Source: Marinospirillum alkalitolerans
Lineage (GTDB): Bacteria; Pseudomonadota; Gammaproteobacteria; Pseudomonadales; Halomonadaceae
Length of the DNA: 64,000 nt
Direction of reading: 5' to 3'
Assembly (NCBI RefSeq): GCF_045055655.1
Contig: NZ_JBANFI010000002.1
Location: 310,001-374,000 of the forward strand
How positions within the stretch are numbered: the first letter of the stretch is position 1; each line of letters starts with the position of its first letter. The notes beneath the pieces are model-generated. The model saw only the letters and a list, made by a program, of their open reading frames with translations. It had not been told where the DNA came from and did not search any database. Both the position numbers and the translations under genes were made by a program. This document shows positions 50,041-59,485 of the stretch, in pieces.

Positions 50041-51327
50041 ATGTCTTCTTCTTTTCATCCTCAGACGGAAAGGCTTTTTCTTGGCCTCACACGCAGCGAA
50101 TGTCAGGCGATTCTGCTTGGGCTGATTGCCACGCTGGCGGGAATCGGTCTGGCGCGCTTTTCCTTTACTCCGCTCCTGCCACAGTTGATTCTGGCAGGCT
50201 GGTTCAGCAGCGAACAGGCTTTCTTGCTGGGTGCAGCAAACCTCGCCGGGTATTTTACCGGCGCAGTACTCAGCCTGTTTTTTGCACGCTACTTCGCCCT
50301 GGTGCGCCTCATTCAGGCCTGCCTGATCTTGATCCTGCTGAGCTTTCTTCTGAGCAGTCAGCCCCACTGGCCTGCCCCTTGGATGAGCTGGATCTCACCC
50401 TATTCCTGGTTTGCAGGCTGGCGTTTTATTGCTGGAGCAACCGGAGCCATGCTGGTGGTGCTGGCCCCTGGATATGTGTTGAATCAGCTGCGCTTTGAGC
50501 AACGGGCGCTCGGTGGCTCGCTGGTCTTTACTGGCGTGGGGGTCGGCGCGCTGCTGTCTGCGACGCTGATTCCTGCACTGGTCGAAACCAGCCTGAGCCT
50601 AACTTGGCAAGCTTTGGCTGGCTTACAAGCCGCCATCACCCTAGTGGCCTTTTGGTTGATACAGGATCTTCAGCGCAGGACAGCACCTCAGCCGCATACG
50701 GCGGCATCAACCGCCGCGCAGCCTATCGCACCCAAAACCGGCGTCATGCTGCTCGTCGCGTTGGTGATTGTGGCGTATAGCTTTGATGCGCTGGGTTTTG
50801 TGCCGCATACCGTCTTCTGGATGGACTATCTGGTGCGCGATCTGGCCTTCTCGACACAAGCATCAAGCCTGCAATGGATTCTTTTTGGCTGCGGTGCCAT
50901 GTGCGGACCGTTTATCGCCGGAATACTAGCCAGAAATATCGGCTTTCATTCCGCCTTGATGTGGGGCTTTGCGCTCAAGGGTACCGCCATCGCCTTGCCT
51001 TTGCTTTCCAGTCATCCACTCAGCCTCAGCCTGTCTTCTTTTGTGGTCGGCTTGTGGGTGCCGGGGCTGGTTGCCCTGACGTCTGGTCGCGTGGCCGAGC
51101 TAATGGGCAGCCTGCAACATCGCCAGTACTGGGCTTATGCCACGGCGGCCTTTGCGCTGGCGCAGGCGGCTTCTGGCTATCTACTAAGTGGGCTTTATCA
51201 AGCAACGCAGGATTACACCCTCTTGTTTCAGCTCGGCAGTGGCTGCTTATTCTTTGGTCTGCTGTTGCTGATCATCAGCAGTATCACGCAAAGATCTCAG
51301 CAGCATCAGCCGGCCCCGACCCCTTAA
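50041..51327 (+). CDS. MFS transporter, YbfB/YjiJ family
   Basis: 428 aa with about 12 membrane segments. The early block GIGLARFSFTPLLPQLI followed by FLLGAANLAGYFTGAVLSLFFA is typical of YbfB/YjiJ proteins; GWRFIAGATGAMLVVLAPGYVL continues. Substrates of this family are unknown, with drug or metabolite export suggested. Its position divergent to a LysR regulator and 25 nt upstream of a GST suggests an inducible detoxification unit (inference). Confidence 0.88.
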   Translation: MSSSFHPQTERLFLGLTRSECQAILLGLIATLAGIGLARFSFTPLLPQLILAGWFSSEQAFLLGAANLAGYFTGAVLSLFFARYFALVRLIQACLILILLSFLLSSQPHWPAPWMSWISPYSWFAGWRFIAGATGAMLVVLAPGYVLNQLRFEQRALGGSLVFTGVGVGALLSATLIPALVETSLSLTWQALAGLQAAITLVAFWLIQDLQRRTAPQPHTAASTAAQPIAPKTGVMLLVALVIVAYSFDALGFVPHTVFWMDYLVRDLAFSTQASSLQWILFGCGAMCGPFIAGILARNIGFHSALMWGFALKGTAIALPLLSSHPLSLSLSSFVVGLWVPGLVALTSGRVAELMGSLQHRQYWAYATAAFALAQAASGYLLSGLYQATQDYTLLFQLGSGCLFFGLLLLIISSITQRSQQHQPAPTP

Positions 51328-51352
51328 ACTTCTGTCACACAAGGAATCTCAC

Positions 51353-51973
51353 ATGTCATCCATGCAGTTATTTTTGAACGCCACCTCGCCCTATGCCCGC
51401 TTTGTTCGCGTGCTGGGTTTAGAGCTTGGATTAGAAGAGCAGATCGAGCTGATCTGGGTCGATCCGTGGCAGAATGATCCAGCTCTGCTGGCCGTCAATC
51501 CAGCCGCCAAGATTCCGACCCTGCGCTGCGCGAGTGGTCAATGCCTCAGTGAGAGCCTATTGATTGCACAGTATTTACAACAGCATCCACAGGCCACGGC
51601 CTCTGCTGCCGCAGGTTCAGAGCAGGACTTAGCTTGGTTGGGTTTAGGGCAAGCGCTGATGGATGCCGCTTTTCAATCGGTGATTCATAAAAAGTATCAT
51701 CCAGAGGCGGTGAAGAGTCTGCTCGATCAACGGCGGCAGGCGGCCTTGCAACGCCTCTTAGCAGAGCTAGAGCAGCAGGTTGATCAGGGTAAACTGGCCG
51801 CGAGCGCACCGACATCCAGCCTCAGTGCGGGTCAGCTCAGTCTGTTTGTCGGCCTGGATTATCTGGCGTTTCGCTGCCCAGAGTTGGATTGGCCAACCCA
51901 AGCGCCCCAGCTGGCTGCTTGGCACCAGTCACTGGCGCAACGAACCAGCTTGAGCAGCACCGCCTTTCACTAG
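51353..51973 (+). CDS. Glutathione S-transferase family protein
   Basis: 206 aa. The thioredoxin-like N-domain begins MQLFLNATSPYARFVRVLGL; the SPYAR segment is where the active-site Ser/Cys is found in bacterial GSTs. NPAAKIPTLRC gives the cis-Pro and the glutathione contact, and LSESLLIAQYL follows. The C-domain is helical. AAGGAATC lies before the ATG. It follows the MFS gene by 25 nt, so both probably belong to the LysR target operon. gshB at 32.7 kb makes the glutathione. Confidence 0.88.
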   Translation: MSSMQLFLNATSPYARFVRVLGLELGLEEQIELIWVDPWQNDPALLAVNPAAKIPTLRCASGQCLSESLLIAQYLQQHPQATASAAAGSEQDLAWLGLGQALMDAAFQSVIHKKYHPEAVKSLLDQRRQAALQRLLAELEQQVDQGKLAASAPTSSLSAGQLSLFVGLDYLAFRCPELDWPTQAPQLAAWHQSLAQRTSLSSTAFH

Positions 51974-51987
51974 TCTGGAAACAAGCG

Positions 51988-53304
51988 CTAGCTGCAGGGC
52001 GAGAGGGTCTCTCGCTCTGCAGAGGTTTCTGGTGGCAGCAAGTGCGCAAAGGCCTCCAGTTGACGCGCCAAGGCACCCTGGTTGGCCAACACCACTTGAC
52101 GCGCGGCCTCAGCCTGACGCTGGCAGGCAGCGGGATCAGCCCAGAATCCAGCCAAGACCGCTGGCAGCGCACTGGCGCTGTCAACCTCGACCCGGCCATC
52201 CACCTCAGTTAAAGCCGCTGCAATCTCGGCAAAATTGTGCAACACCGGCCCTGAGATCACCGGCGTGCCAACGGCAGCAGGCTCTAGCAGGTTATGGCCG
52301 CCAATATCGGCAAAGCTACCCGCCACAACAGCCAGATCCGCCACAGCATAAAAGAAGAGCAGCTCTCCGAGTGTATCCACCAGATACACCTGCGTCTCAG
52401 GAGTCACTGGCTGCTGACTACTGCGGCGTAGATAAGAGAGACCTTGCTGCGCGATGAGTTCGGCCACCTGATCAAAGCGCTGCGGATGACGCGGCACCAG
52501 CAGGAGCAGACAACTGGGATCTTGTGCCAGCAACTGCTGATGAGCAGCCAGCAAAGGTTGATCCTCACCCTGATGGGTACTGGCGGCAATCCAGACACGC
52601 CGCTCGCCCAAGGCCGCTCGCCAAGCACTGGCTTGAGCCGGCAAGTCTTCTGGCAGCTGCAAATCATATTTAATACTGCCCGTCACTTGGAGCCTGTCCT
52701 TCTCGGCCCCCAGAGCTAACAAGCGGGCTGCATCTTCTTCCGCCTTGGCGGTGATCAGAGAAAAGGCGCTCAAGGCTTCTTTAACCAGTGGACGGATTTT
52801 GCGGTAGCCACGCATGGCCGAAGCCGATAAGCGCGCATTGGCCAGCAAAAGAGGGATACGGCGGCGGCGACAACTGGCGAGCAGGTTCGGCCACAGCTCG
52901 GTTTCAAAGACCACGCCGGCCTCCGGCTGGAGGGTGTCAATAAAACGCTCAGCGTACCAAGGCAGATCCAAAGGCAGTAGATAATGGCGCGCATCCGGCA
53001 GGCGAGCACGCACCTGCGCCGCCCCTGTTGCGGTCATGGTCGTCACCACCAGCTGATGCCGTGGATAGCGCAGCAAGAGAGCTTTCAAAAAGGGTTCGGC
53101 AGCCAACACCTCACCCACTGAGGCACAGTGCGCCCAAATCACTGAGCGCTCACTGGGCGAAACTTCACCCCGCCGCTGATAGGCAGAAAAAGCGTTGACC
53201 TTTTCTTTCGCCAGACGTCTTTGCGCCCAAGGCGTTAACAGGCACAGCAGGCCACTATACAACCCGCGCGCCAAGCTCATCCGTGCAGGGGGGCTCTTTT
53301 TCAT
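51988..53304 (-). CDS. waaA: 3-deoxy-D-manno-octulosonic acid transferase
   Basis: WaaA (KdtA) adds Kdo to lipid IV-A at the inner leaflet, an essential step of LPS core synthesis. 438 aa. The N-terminal anchor and YSGLLCLLTPWAQRRL precede the N-lobe SERSVIWAHCASVGEVLAAEP (catalytic Glu in SVGEV) and GVVFETELWPNLLASCRRR. The C-lobe has IAASTHQGEDQPLLAAH, LLVPRHPQRFD, and the Kdo/CMP-contact GGHNLLEPAAVGTPVISGP. It is coupled to hldE by a 1-nt overlap (TGATG). Confidence 0.96.
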   Translation of the reverse strand: MKKSPPARMSLARGLYSGLLCLLTPWAQRRLAKEKVNAFSAYQRRGEVSPSERSVIWAHCASVGEVLAAEPFLKALLLRYPRHQLVVTTMTATGAAQVRARLPDARHYLLPLDLPWYAERFIDTLQPEAGVVFETELWPNLLASCRRRRIPLLLANARLSASAMRGYRKIRPLVKEALSAFSLITAKAEEDAARLLALGAEKDRLQVTGSIKYDLQLPEDLPAQASAWRAALGERRVWIAASTHQGEDQPLLAAHQQLLAQDPSCLLLLVPRHPQRFDQVAELIAQQGLSYLRRSSQQPVTPETQVYLVDTLGELLFFYAVADLAVVAGSFADIGGHNLLEPAAVGTPVISGPVLHNFAEIAAALTEVDGRVEVDSASALPAVLAGFWADPAACQRQAEAARQVVLANQGALARQLEAFAHLLPPETSAERETLSPCS

Positions 53305-54728
53305 CAGACGCTTTTATCCCGAATCGAATGCACGATGGCCGTAGTCGAAACACCGTCAACAAAACTCAGCACCTTCACCTCACCACCGGCAGCCATGACA
53401 GCCTCTGCACCAGCAATCTGGTCGATCTGATAATCACCACCCTTCACCAGTACATCGGGGAGCAGACGTTCGATCAAGCGCGCTGGCGTATCCTCAGCAA
53501 AGGGCACCACCCAATCCACGGCCTGCAAACCTGCCAGCACCTTCATCCGCTGATCCACTGGGTTAATCGGGCGCGTTGGGCCTTTTAAGCGGCTCACACT
53601 GGCATCACTGTTGACCGCAACAATCAGGCGATCACCTAGCTGGCGGGCTTCTTCTAGATAGGCCACATGGCCTGCATGCAGCAGATCAAAACAGCCATTG
53701 GTCATCACCACCTTTTCACCCCGAGCCTGCGCGGCGCGAATGGCCTCGACCAAGGTCTCTTCATTGAGCACGCCGTATTCGATCAACTTATCGCTATGTA
53801 GCGCTGCATAGATTTCAGCAATATTGATGGTCGCTGTTCCCGGCTTAGCAACCACCAGCCCTGCGGCCAGATTCGCCAGCATCACCGCCTCATCCTCTTG
53901 ATGGCCCGAGGCCAAGGCCAGACCCAAGACAGCAATCACCGTATCGCCAGCCCCAGTCACATCAAAAATCTCCTGCGCGCGGGTTGGCAAATGCAGCGCG
54001 GGTTGATCAGGACGAATCAGCGACATGCCTTTTTCACTGCGCGTGATCAGCAGCGCTTCGAGTTCTAACTCGGCGATTAAATCCAGCGCTCGCCGCTCAA
54101 GTTCGGCATCATCCGCACAAGGGCCAACCACCAACTCAAATTCATGCATGTTCGGTGTCAGGAGCGTGGCACCACGATAGCGACTGAAGTCTTCGCCCTT
54201 GGGATCAACCAGCACTTTTTTACCCTGCGCACGCGCCAGCGCTATCAGGGTGCCCACATCCGCCAGCGTGCCTTTGGCATAGTCGGAAAGAATCACCAGA
54301 TCAGTCTGCGCCAGTGCTTGCTGATAAACCTGTTGCAGACCCGCGCCAGCCTCGATGGGCTGCTCAAAATCTAGGCGAATCAGCTGTTGATTGCGGCTCA
54401 TAATGCGCAGCTTGGTCAGCGTAGGCTGATCTGGCTGCTGATCAAAACAAGGAGTGACGCCGCGTGCTTCTAAGCTCGAAGTTAAACACGCCCCCGCCTC
54501 ATCATTACCGATCACCCCCACCAAGGACACGGCAGCACCTAAGCTGGCGAGGTTCAGCGCCACGTTGGCCGCACCACCTGGGCGATCATCCCGCTGCGCG
54601 ACCTTGACCACAGGCACAGGCGCTTCTGGAGAAATACGCTGCGTCGGACCCTGCCAATAACGGTCTAACATCACATCTCCAGCCACCAGAAGGCGGGCTT
54701 GCTCAAAAGCGGCGAAACGTATTTGCAT
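53304..54728 (-). CDS. hldE: Bifunctional heptose-7-P kinase / heptose-1-P adenylyltransferase
   Basis: HldE makes ADP-D-glycero-D-manno-heptose for LPS inner core. 474 aa. The N-terminal ribokinase-like domain (1-320) has VAGDVMLDRYWQGPTQRISP, RPGGAANVALNLASLGA, LVDPKGEDFSRYRGA and FDVTGAGDTVIAVLG (catalytic Asp). The C-terminal nucleotidyltransferase domain (340-474) has VMTNGCFDLLHAGHVAYLEEA with the HxGH motif and LVKGGDYQIDQIAGAE. It precedes waaA in one transcript. Confidence 0.97.
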   Translation of the reverse strand: MQIRFAAFEQARLLVAGDVMLDRYWQGPTQRISPEAPVPVVKVAQRDDRPGGAANVALNLASLGAAVSLVGVIGNDEAGACLTSSLEARGVTPCFDQQPDQPTLTKLRIMSRNQQLIRLDFEQPIEAGAGLQQVYQQALAQTDLVILSDYAKGTLADVGTLIALARAQGKKVLVDPKGEDFSRYRGATLLTPNMHEFELVVGPCADDAELERRALDLIAELELEALLITRSEKGMSLIRPDQPALHLPTRAQEIFDVTGAGDTVIAVLGLALASGHQEDEAVMLANLAAGLVVAKPGTATINIAEIYAALHSDKLIEYGVLNEETLVEAIRAAQARGEKVVMTNGCFDLLHAGHVAYLEEARQLGDRLIVAVNSDASVSRLKGPTRPINPVDQRMKVLAGLQAVDWVVPFAEDTPARLIERLLPDVLVKGGDYQIDQIAGAEAVMAAGGEVKVLSFVDGVSTTAIVHSIRDKSV

Positions 54729-54882
54729 CTTTTTTTCCTCTTCAGCCCATCATGGCCGGTATTGAAGGAGTGATTTTACACAGATTCAGGTCAGGCTGTC
54801 CCTGCCGATCCCTGTGCTTTTTCTTCGCTTCTTTGTCCACAGCGGCCTAGAATGGTGCCTCCTTCTTCCTGCCTTCTTGGTC

Positions 54883-56067
54883 ATGGCTTGTATGCACCCA
54901 ACACGCTCTTCGGATTCTCAAGCTTGGCTGGCCGTAATCAGCTTGGCTTTTGCAGCTTTTGTGTTCAACACCTCGGAATTTGCACCGATCGGGCTGCTCT
55001 CTGGCATTGCCGCCTCCTTTGACATGTCGATTGCCGAAACTGGCCTGATGATGACCTACTATGCCTGGGTGGTGGCGCTGGCCTCTTTACCGGCCATTCT
55101 TCTGCTCAGTGATGTAGAGCGCCGCCGCCTGCTGTTGGTGGTCTTCGGCCTGTTTATTGGCTGCCATATTGTGTCTGCCGTGGCTTGGAGCTTTAGTGTG
55201 CTGATGATTTCACGCATAGGCGTGGCGCTGGCCCATGCGGTTTTCTGGGCGATTACGGCCGCCATTGCCATGCGTATTGCTCCTGAAGGCAAACGACACC
55301 AAGCCGTCAGCTTGCTGATTACCGGCGCCACTTTAGCCAGTATTCTTGGCCTGCCGCTGGGTCGTCTGATCAGCGAGTGGATGAGCTGGCGGATGACCTT
55401 TGCACTGATCGGCCTGTGCGCCACGCTGCTCTTACTGATCACACTAAAGCTGCTGCCAAGACTACCCAGCGAGAATGCTGGCTCGATCAGCAGTCTTCCT
55501 TTGCTCCTCAAACGGCCAGCCCTGGTTGGACTTTATCTATTGATTCTGCTGGTCGTCACCGCGCATTTCACGGCCTACTCCTATATTGAACCCCTGGTAC
55601 AGCAGGTGTTGGGCTTCAGTGGACATCAAACCACGCTGGTCCTGCTGATCTATGGTTGTGCGGGATTAACCGGGGCGCTGCTTTTTAGTCGCCTTTATCG
55701 ATTACTCAGAGCGGGCGTGCTGCTGGTGGCGGTCGCTTTGATCGCTACCTCGCTGCTCGTGCTGGTTCCTTGGGTACAGCAGAGCGCACAGCTGGTGCTG
55801 ATTGCAGCGATCTGGGGGATGGGCGTGACGCTGATGACCTTAACCGCGCAGGTGCTGGTACTGGAACTGGCCGCCGATGCCACTGATATTGCCACCGCGA
55901 TGTTTTCTGGCCTTTACAATGTCGGCATCGGCGGCGGCGCTCTGATCGGCAGTCAGATTATTGTGCAAGCCGGGCTGGCACACACCAGCAGCGTTGGTGC
56001 AGCGCTCGCCTTGATCGCACTGCTGGGGTTGGTGTGTGGGCTAGGCTGGACCCTCCTGCGTCGCTGA
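54883..56067 (+). CDS. SotB-like MFS sugar/drug exporter
   Basis: 394 aa with 12 predicted membrane segments. It is collinear with E. coli SotB, an arabinose/IPTG effluxer: FAAFVFNTSEFAPIGLLSGIA, TYYAWVVALASLP, SRIGVALAHAVFWAITAA, IMTGATLAS-like ITGATLASILGLPLGRLI, and VTAHFTAYSYIEPLVQ. The native substrate is uncertain. ATG 54883 is chosen before the conserved part; ATG 54892 or an earlier start at 54814 is also possible, and none has a good ribosome site. Its end overlaps the BCCT gene by 27 nt on the other strand. Confidence 0.88.
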   Translation: MACMHPTRSSDSQAWLAVISLAFAAFVFNTSEFAPIGLLSGIAASFDMSIAETGLMMTYYAWVVALASLPAILLLSDVERRRLLLVVFGLFIGCHIVSAVAWSFSVLMISRIGVALAHAVFWAITAAIAMRIAPEGKRHQAVSLLITGATLASILGLPLGRLISEWMSWRMTFALIGLCATLLLLITLKLLPRLPSENAGSISSLPLLLKRPALVGLYLLILLVVTAHFTAYSYIEPLVQQVLGFSGHQTTLVLLIYGCAGLTGALLFSRLYRLLRAGVLLVAVALIATSLLVLVPWVQQSAQLVLIAAIWGMGVTLMTLTAQVLVLELAADATDIATAMFSGLYNVGIGGGALIGSQIIVQAGLAHTSSVGAALALIALLGLVCGLGWTLLRR

Positions 56068-57666
56068 AGCAGCCTGTGCATCCTGCGCGTCTTCCACCAT
56101 CCAAGGCTCAACCGGCGCGGCACTGCGTGCACCATCTCGTGGCGAGAAGCGCTCTTCATGTAAAGCACGCAACAAGCCCCAGATCATCGCCATCACGACC
56201 ACTGAAAAGGGCACCGCTGCCGCAATCACCGCCGCTTGCAGGGTATGCAGCCCACCCGCCAAGAGCAGCGCGGCGGTGAGCAAAGTCAGGCATACGCCCC
56301 AAAGCAGGCGATGGGCCACCGGCGGCTCTGCATCACCACCCGACAAGAGCGTTGTCACCACCAGCGTGCCGGCATTAGCCGAGGTCATCAAATAGGTACT
56401 GATCAACAGAATCAGCATTAAAGAGACAAACTGTGCCAGCAGAGGGTGTAATCCCATTCCCTTGACTGTTGCAAACAGCGCCGTTGAAACATCAGCATCC
56501 ACCGCAGCAATAATCCCGCCGCCCTGAAAAAGCTCCTGATACAGCGCTGTTCCACCAAACAGCCCGATCCAGATCAACGTAATGCCGGTAGGCACCAGCA
56601 GCACCCCCATTACAAACTCACGCAGCGTACGACCCCGTGAAATGCGCGCAATAAACATCCCCACAAACGGGGACCAGGCCAACCACCAGCCCCAGAAAAA
56701 GACGGTCCACTCGGCCTGCCAATCACTGCCATGCGTCACATTGGTATGAAAAGTCATGCGCAAGAGCTGCTGGATATAATCTCCTGTCGCTTCAATCGTC
56801 ATCCCAATCAAATACTGGGTTGGCCCAAAGAGCAGCATAAACAGCACCGCCGCAATACTGAGCCAGAAGTTGGCCTCAGACAGTAGACGCACACCCCGCG
56901 CGACGCCCGAAACCACCGAAAGGGTCGCCAGCGTCATAATCACGACAATAATCGCCAATTGCAGCTGCACAGAATCTGCCCAGCCCAACACCTCGCGCAG
57001 ACCCGCATTCATCTGTTGCACACCCAGGCCCAGCGTAGTGGCTATCCCAAACACAGTGCCAAAGACCGCCAGCAGATCCACCGCATCCCCCCAGCGGCCA
57101 CGCACTCGCTCACCGAGCAGCGGGTAGAGTACCGAGCGTACCGTCAACGGTAGATCATGGCGAAAGGCAAAGTAGGCCATCGCCAGCGCGACAAAAGAAA
57201 AGATCGCCCAGCCATTAATACCCCAGTGAAAGAAAGATAAGCGCATCGCGATCACCGCCGCCTCAGCATCCGACACACTGGCATCCATAAAAGGATTGGC
57301 TTGAAATTGCAGGATTGGCTGCGCCACCGACCAAAAAAGAATACCCACACCGGTACCGGCCGCAAACAGCATGCTCACCCAAGAAAAGAAGGTAAATTCT
57401 GGGCTTTCGCCATCTGCCCCTAGGCGCACATTTTTATAGCGCCCCACGCCCAGCCAGATCATAAAGAATAATAAGAAGGCCACCAGCAGCACGTAGTACC
57501 ATTCCAGCAGTGGATTCAGCCCTGTCCGCACAGCCTGCATCAGCTGCGCACTGGCCTCACCAAACAGGCTGATCAACACCACCGTGCCCAACACCATGCC
57601 CAGCGCGATGCAACTCATCGCCCGATTCATGCCTTTGAAGATGCCCTGCTGGGTCTGGTTGTACAT
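56041..57666 (-). CDS. BCCT-family betaine/carnitine/choline transporter
   Basis: 541 aa with 12 expected helices. Family blocks: FTFFSWVSMLFAAGTGVGILFWSVAQP in pieces (SMLFAAGTGVGILFWSVAQP), LSFFHWGINGWAIF, FGIATTLGLGVQQMNAGL, and the signature FFWGWWLAWSPFVGMFIARIS. The aromatic box tryptophans WGWWLAW are intact, so a trimethylammonium or similar osmolyte is likely. The motif GTGVG lacks the GADI of proton-type CaiT/BetT relatives, consistent with Na+ coupling, but this is inference. ATG 57666 follows GGGAGAG. A longer frame to 57744 is unlikely. Confidence 0.92.
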   Translation of the reverse strand: MYNQTQQGIFKGMNRAMSCIALGMVLGTVVLISLFGEASAQLMQAVRTGLNPLLEWYYVLLVAFLLFFMIWLGVGRYKNVRLGADGESPEFTFFSWVSMLFAAGTGVGILFWSVAQPILQFQANPFMDASVSDAEAAVIAMRLSFFHWGINGWAIFSFVALAMAYFAFRHDLPLTVRSVLYPLLGERVRGRWGDAVDLLAVFGTVFGIATTLGLGVQQMNAGLREVLGWADSVQLQLAIIVVIMTLATLSVVSGVARGVRLLSEANFWLSIAAVLFMLLFGPTQYLIGMTIEATGDYIQQLLRMTFHTNVTHGSDWQAEWTVFFWGWWLAWSPFVGMFIARISRGRTLREFVMGVLLVPTGITLIWIGLFGGTALYQELFQGGGIIAAVDADVSTALFATVKGMGLHPLLAQFVSLMLILLISTYLMTSANAGTLVVTTLLSGGDAEPPVAHRLLWGVCLTLLTAALLLAGGLHTLQAAVIAAAVPFSVVVMAMIWGLLRALHEERFSPRDGARSAAPVEPWMVEDAQDAQAASATQEGPA

Positions 57667-57962
57667 CGCTCTCCCGCCTTTTGAATAAAAATCATGAATA
57701 GAAAAGCGGTCATTTTGACAAAATGATTTATAGATGGCCAGCAAAGAGGCTTGAGGGACAGGTTATCAACCATCTGAAGCAACAGCTGTTCGTAAAGACC
57801 GAAATCACCTAATTGCAGCGCCAAGGCATCTGGCAGGGTGCTGACTGTTTGATAAGTCTCAAGCTGGTCGAGGAGTTGGTAGGCTGGCATTTTACTGAGA
57901 TCAGAAAAATAGAAGTGTGTTGCCCAACCAACAATAACCTAGAGCTTTTATATGATCTAACC
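57667..57962. other. Region between the BCCT gene and urtE
   Basis: About 296 nt. It includes the likely BCCT promoter. On the minus strand, an 87-codon frame (57627-57890, MPAYQLLDQLETYQTV...) has no Shine-Dalgarno or known domain and runs into the BCCT gene, so I do not call it. No terminator for urtE was found here; ATATAAAAGCTC on the minus strand just past its end is only AT-rich. Confidence 0.6.
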
Positions 57963-58661
57963 TCACACCGTCAAATGCTGTTTGATCAGTCCATCACTCA
58001 GCGCTGCGATCTCCCCTTCTGCCAGGTTCTGGCCGCGGTCTATGATGACAAAGCGGTCTGCAAATTTCCGGGCAAAGGGGAGTTTCTGTTCCACCAGCAG
58101 GACGGTGAGTTGTTCTTCACTAATCAGCTTGCGGATGACCTCGCCGATCTGTTGCACGATATTGGGCTGGATGCCTTCACCGGGTTCGTCGAGGATCAGC
58201 AGGCGCGGTTCCAGCACCAAGGCACGACCGATGGCCAGTTGCTGTTGCTGACCACCGGAGAGATCACCACCACGGCGGTGGCGCATGTCCTTGAGTACCG
58301 GAAAGAGCTCGTAGATTTTTTCAGGGATCTTCTTCAGGCCATCGCCGCGTGCAGCCAATCCGGTGCGCAGGTTTTCTTCCACCGTTAATAGCGGAAAGAT
58401 CTGGCGGCCCTGGGGTACAAATCCAATACCCAGGCGGGAGCGGTCTTCCAGCCGTTTACGGGTCAGGTCGATGCCATCATCGTACTGAATGTTGCCATCA
58501 CGGATCATCACTTCACCCATGATGCTTTTCATCAGGGTGGTTTTGCCCACACCATTGCGGCCCATCACACAGGTGCACTGGCCTTTGGGAACGGTCAGTG
58601 ACAGGTTGCGCAGGGTGTGGCTCTGGCCGTAATACTGGTTGAGTGCATTGATCGTGAGCAT
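57963..58661 (-). CDS. urtE: Urea ABC transporter ATP-binding protein UrtE
   Basis: 232 aa, the LivF-like ATPase of the urea importer. Walker A is GRNGVGKTTLMK; the Q-loop region GFVPQGRQIFPLLTVEENL is branched-chain-type; signature LSGGQQQQLAIGRAL; Walker B LLILDEPGEGIQP; then VLLVEQKLPFAR. The RRGGDLSGGQ before the signature is characteristic of UrtE. It is last in the operon, and its ATG overlaps the urtD stop (TGATG). Confidence 0.95.
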   Translation of the reverse strand: MLTINALNQYYGQSHTLRNLSLTVPKGQCTCVMGRNGVGKTTLMKSIMGEVMIRDGNIQYDDGIDLTRKRLEDRSRLGIGFVPQGRQIFPLLTVEENLRTGLAARGDGLKKIPEKIYELFPVLKDMRHRRGGDLSGGQQQQLAIGRALVLEPRLLILDEPGEGIQPNIVQQIGEVIRKLISEEQLTVLLVEQKLPFARKFADRFVIIDRGQNLAEGEIAALSDGLIKQHLTV

Positions 58662-59485
58662 CAGGCTTCTTCTCCAAGGTAAACTTCAATCACACGCGGA
58701 TCAGACGACACCTGATCCATACTGCCTTCGGCCAGAACACTGCCCTGGTGCAAAACCGTCACCTTGCGGGCAATCGAGCGGACAAAGCCCATATCATGCT
58801 CCACCACGACCACCGATTGCTGGCCTGCCAGACCGATCAACAGCTCGGCAGTGCGCTCCATTTCTTGTTCAGTCATACCGGCCACCGGCTCATCCACCAG
58901 CAGCAGGCGCGGTTTCTGCATCAGCAGCATGCCGATTTCTAGCCATTGTTTTTGACCATGCGAGAGGATGCCAGCAAGCTGATGCTGCTGCTCAAGCAAG
59001 CCAGTCAACGCCAACACCTCTTCGATCGCTTCGCGTATTGTTCCGTTAAGACGTTCAGTCAAGGTTGGCAACAAGCCTTTATCAGTGGCTCGCGCCAGCT
59101 CCAAATTGTGAAACACGGTCAGCGCTTCAAACACGGTGGGCTTTTGAAACTTGCGCCCAACGCCAAGGCTAGCGATTTCTGGCTCGCTCATTTGCAGGAG
59201 ATTATGACGACTGCCAAACCAGACCGACCCTTCATCCGGGCGGGTCTTGCCGGTGATGATATCCATCATGGTGGTTTTGCCTGCGCCATTCGGGCCGATA
59301 ATGCAGCGCAGCTCACCGTCATCAATCGTCAGGTTCAATTTGTTGATGGCCCGGAAGCCATCAAAGCTGACACTGACATCTTCGAGATACAAGATAGGAC
59401 CGTGGCTGACATCCACTGGAGAGGGGCGTGGCAACATAAAATCAAAGACACGCTCGCGATCGGCCAATTGTCTCAGCAAACTCAT
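58661..59485 (-). CDS. urtD: Urea ABC transporter ATP-binding protein UrtD
   Basis: 274 aa, the LivG-like ATPase. Walker A GPNGAGKTTMMDIITGKTRP; LGVGRKFQKPTVFEALTV; signature LSHGQKQWLEIGMLL; Walker B LLLVDEPVAGMTEQE; VVVEHDMGFVRSIA. The signature LSHGQKQWLEIG is typical of UrtD. The start at 59485 overlaps the urtC stop by 4 nt (ATGA); the frame remains open upstream inside urtC but that part is not conserved. Confidence 0.96.
   Translation of the reverse strand: MSLLRQLADRERVFDFMLPRPSPVDVSHGPILYLEDVSVSFDGFRAINKLNLTIDDGELRCIIGPNGAGKTTMMDIITGKTRPDEGSVWFGSRHNLLQMSEPEIASLGVGRKFQKPTVFEALTVFHNLELARATDKGLLPTLTERLNGTIREAIEEVLALTGLLEQQHQLAGILSHGQKQWLEIGMLLMQKPRLLLVDEPVAGMTEQEMERTAELLIGLAGQQSVVVVEHDMGFVRSIARKVTVLHQGSVLAEGSMDQVSSDPRVIEVYLGEEA

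Noticed and set aside
57627..57890. 87-codon ORF upstream of the BCCT gene
   Set aside because: It overlaps the BCCT 5' end in another frame, has no Shine-Dalgarno, and no family was recognised. A decayed gene remains possible.
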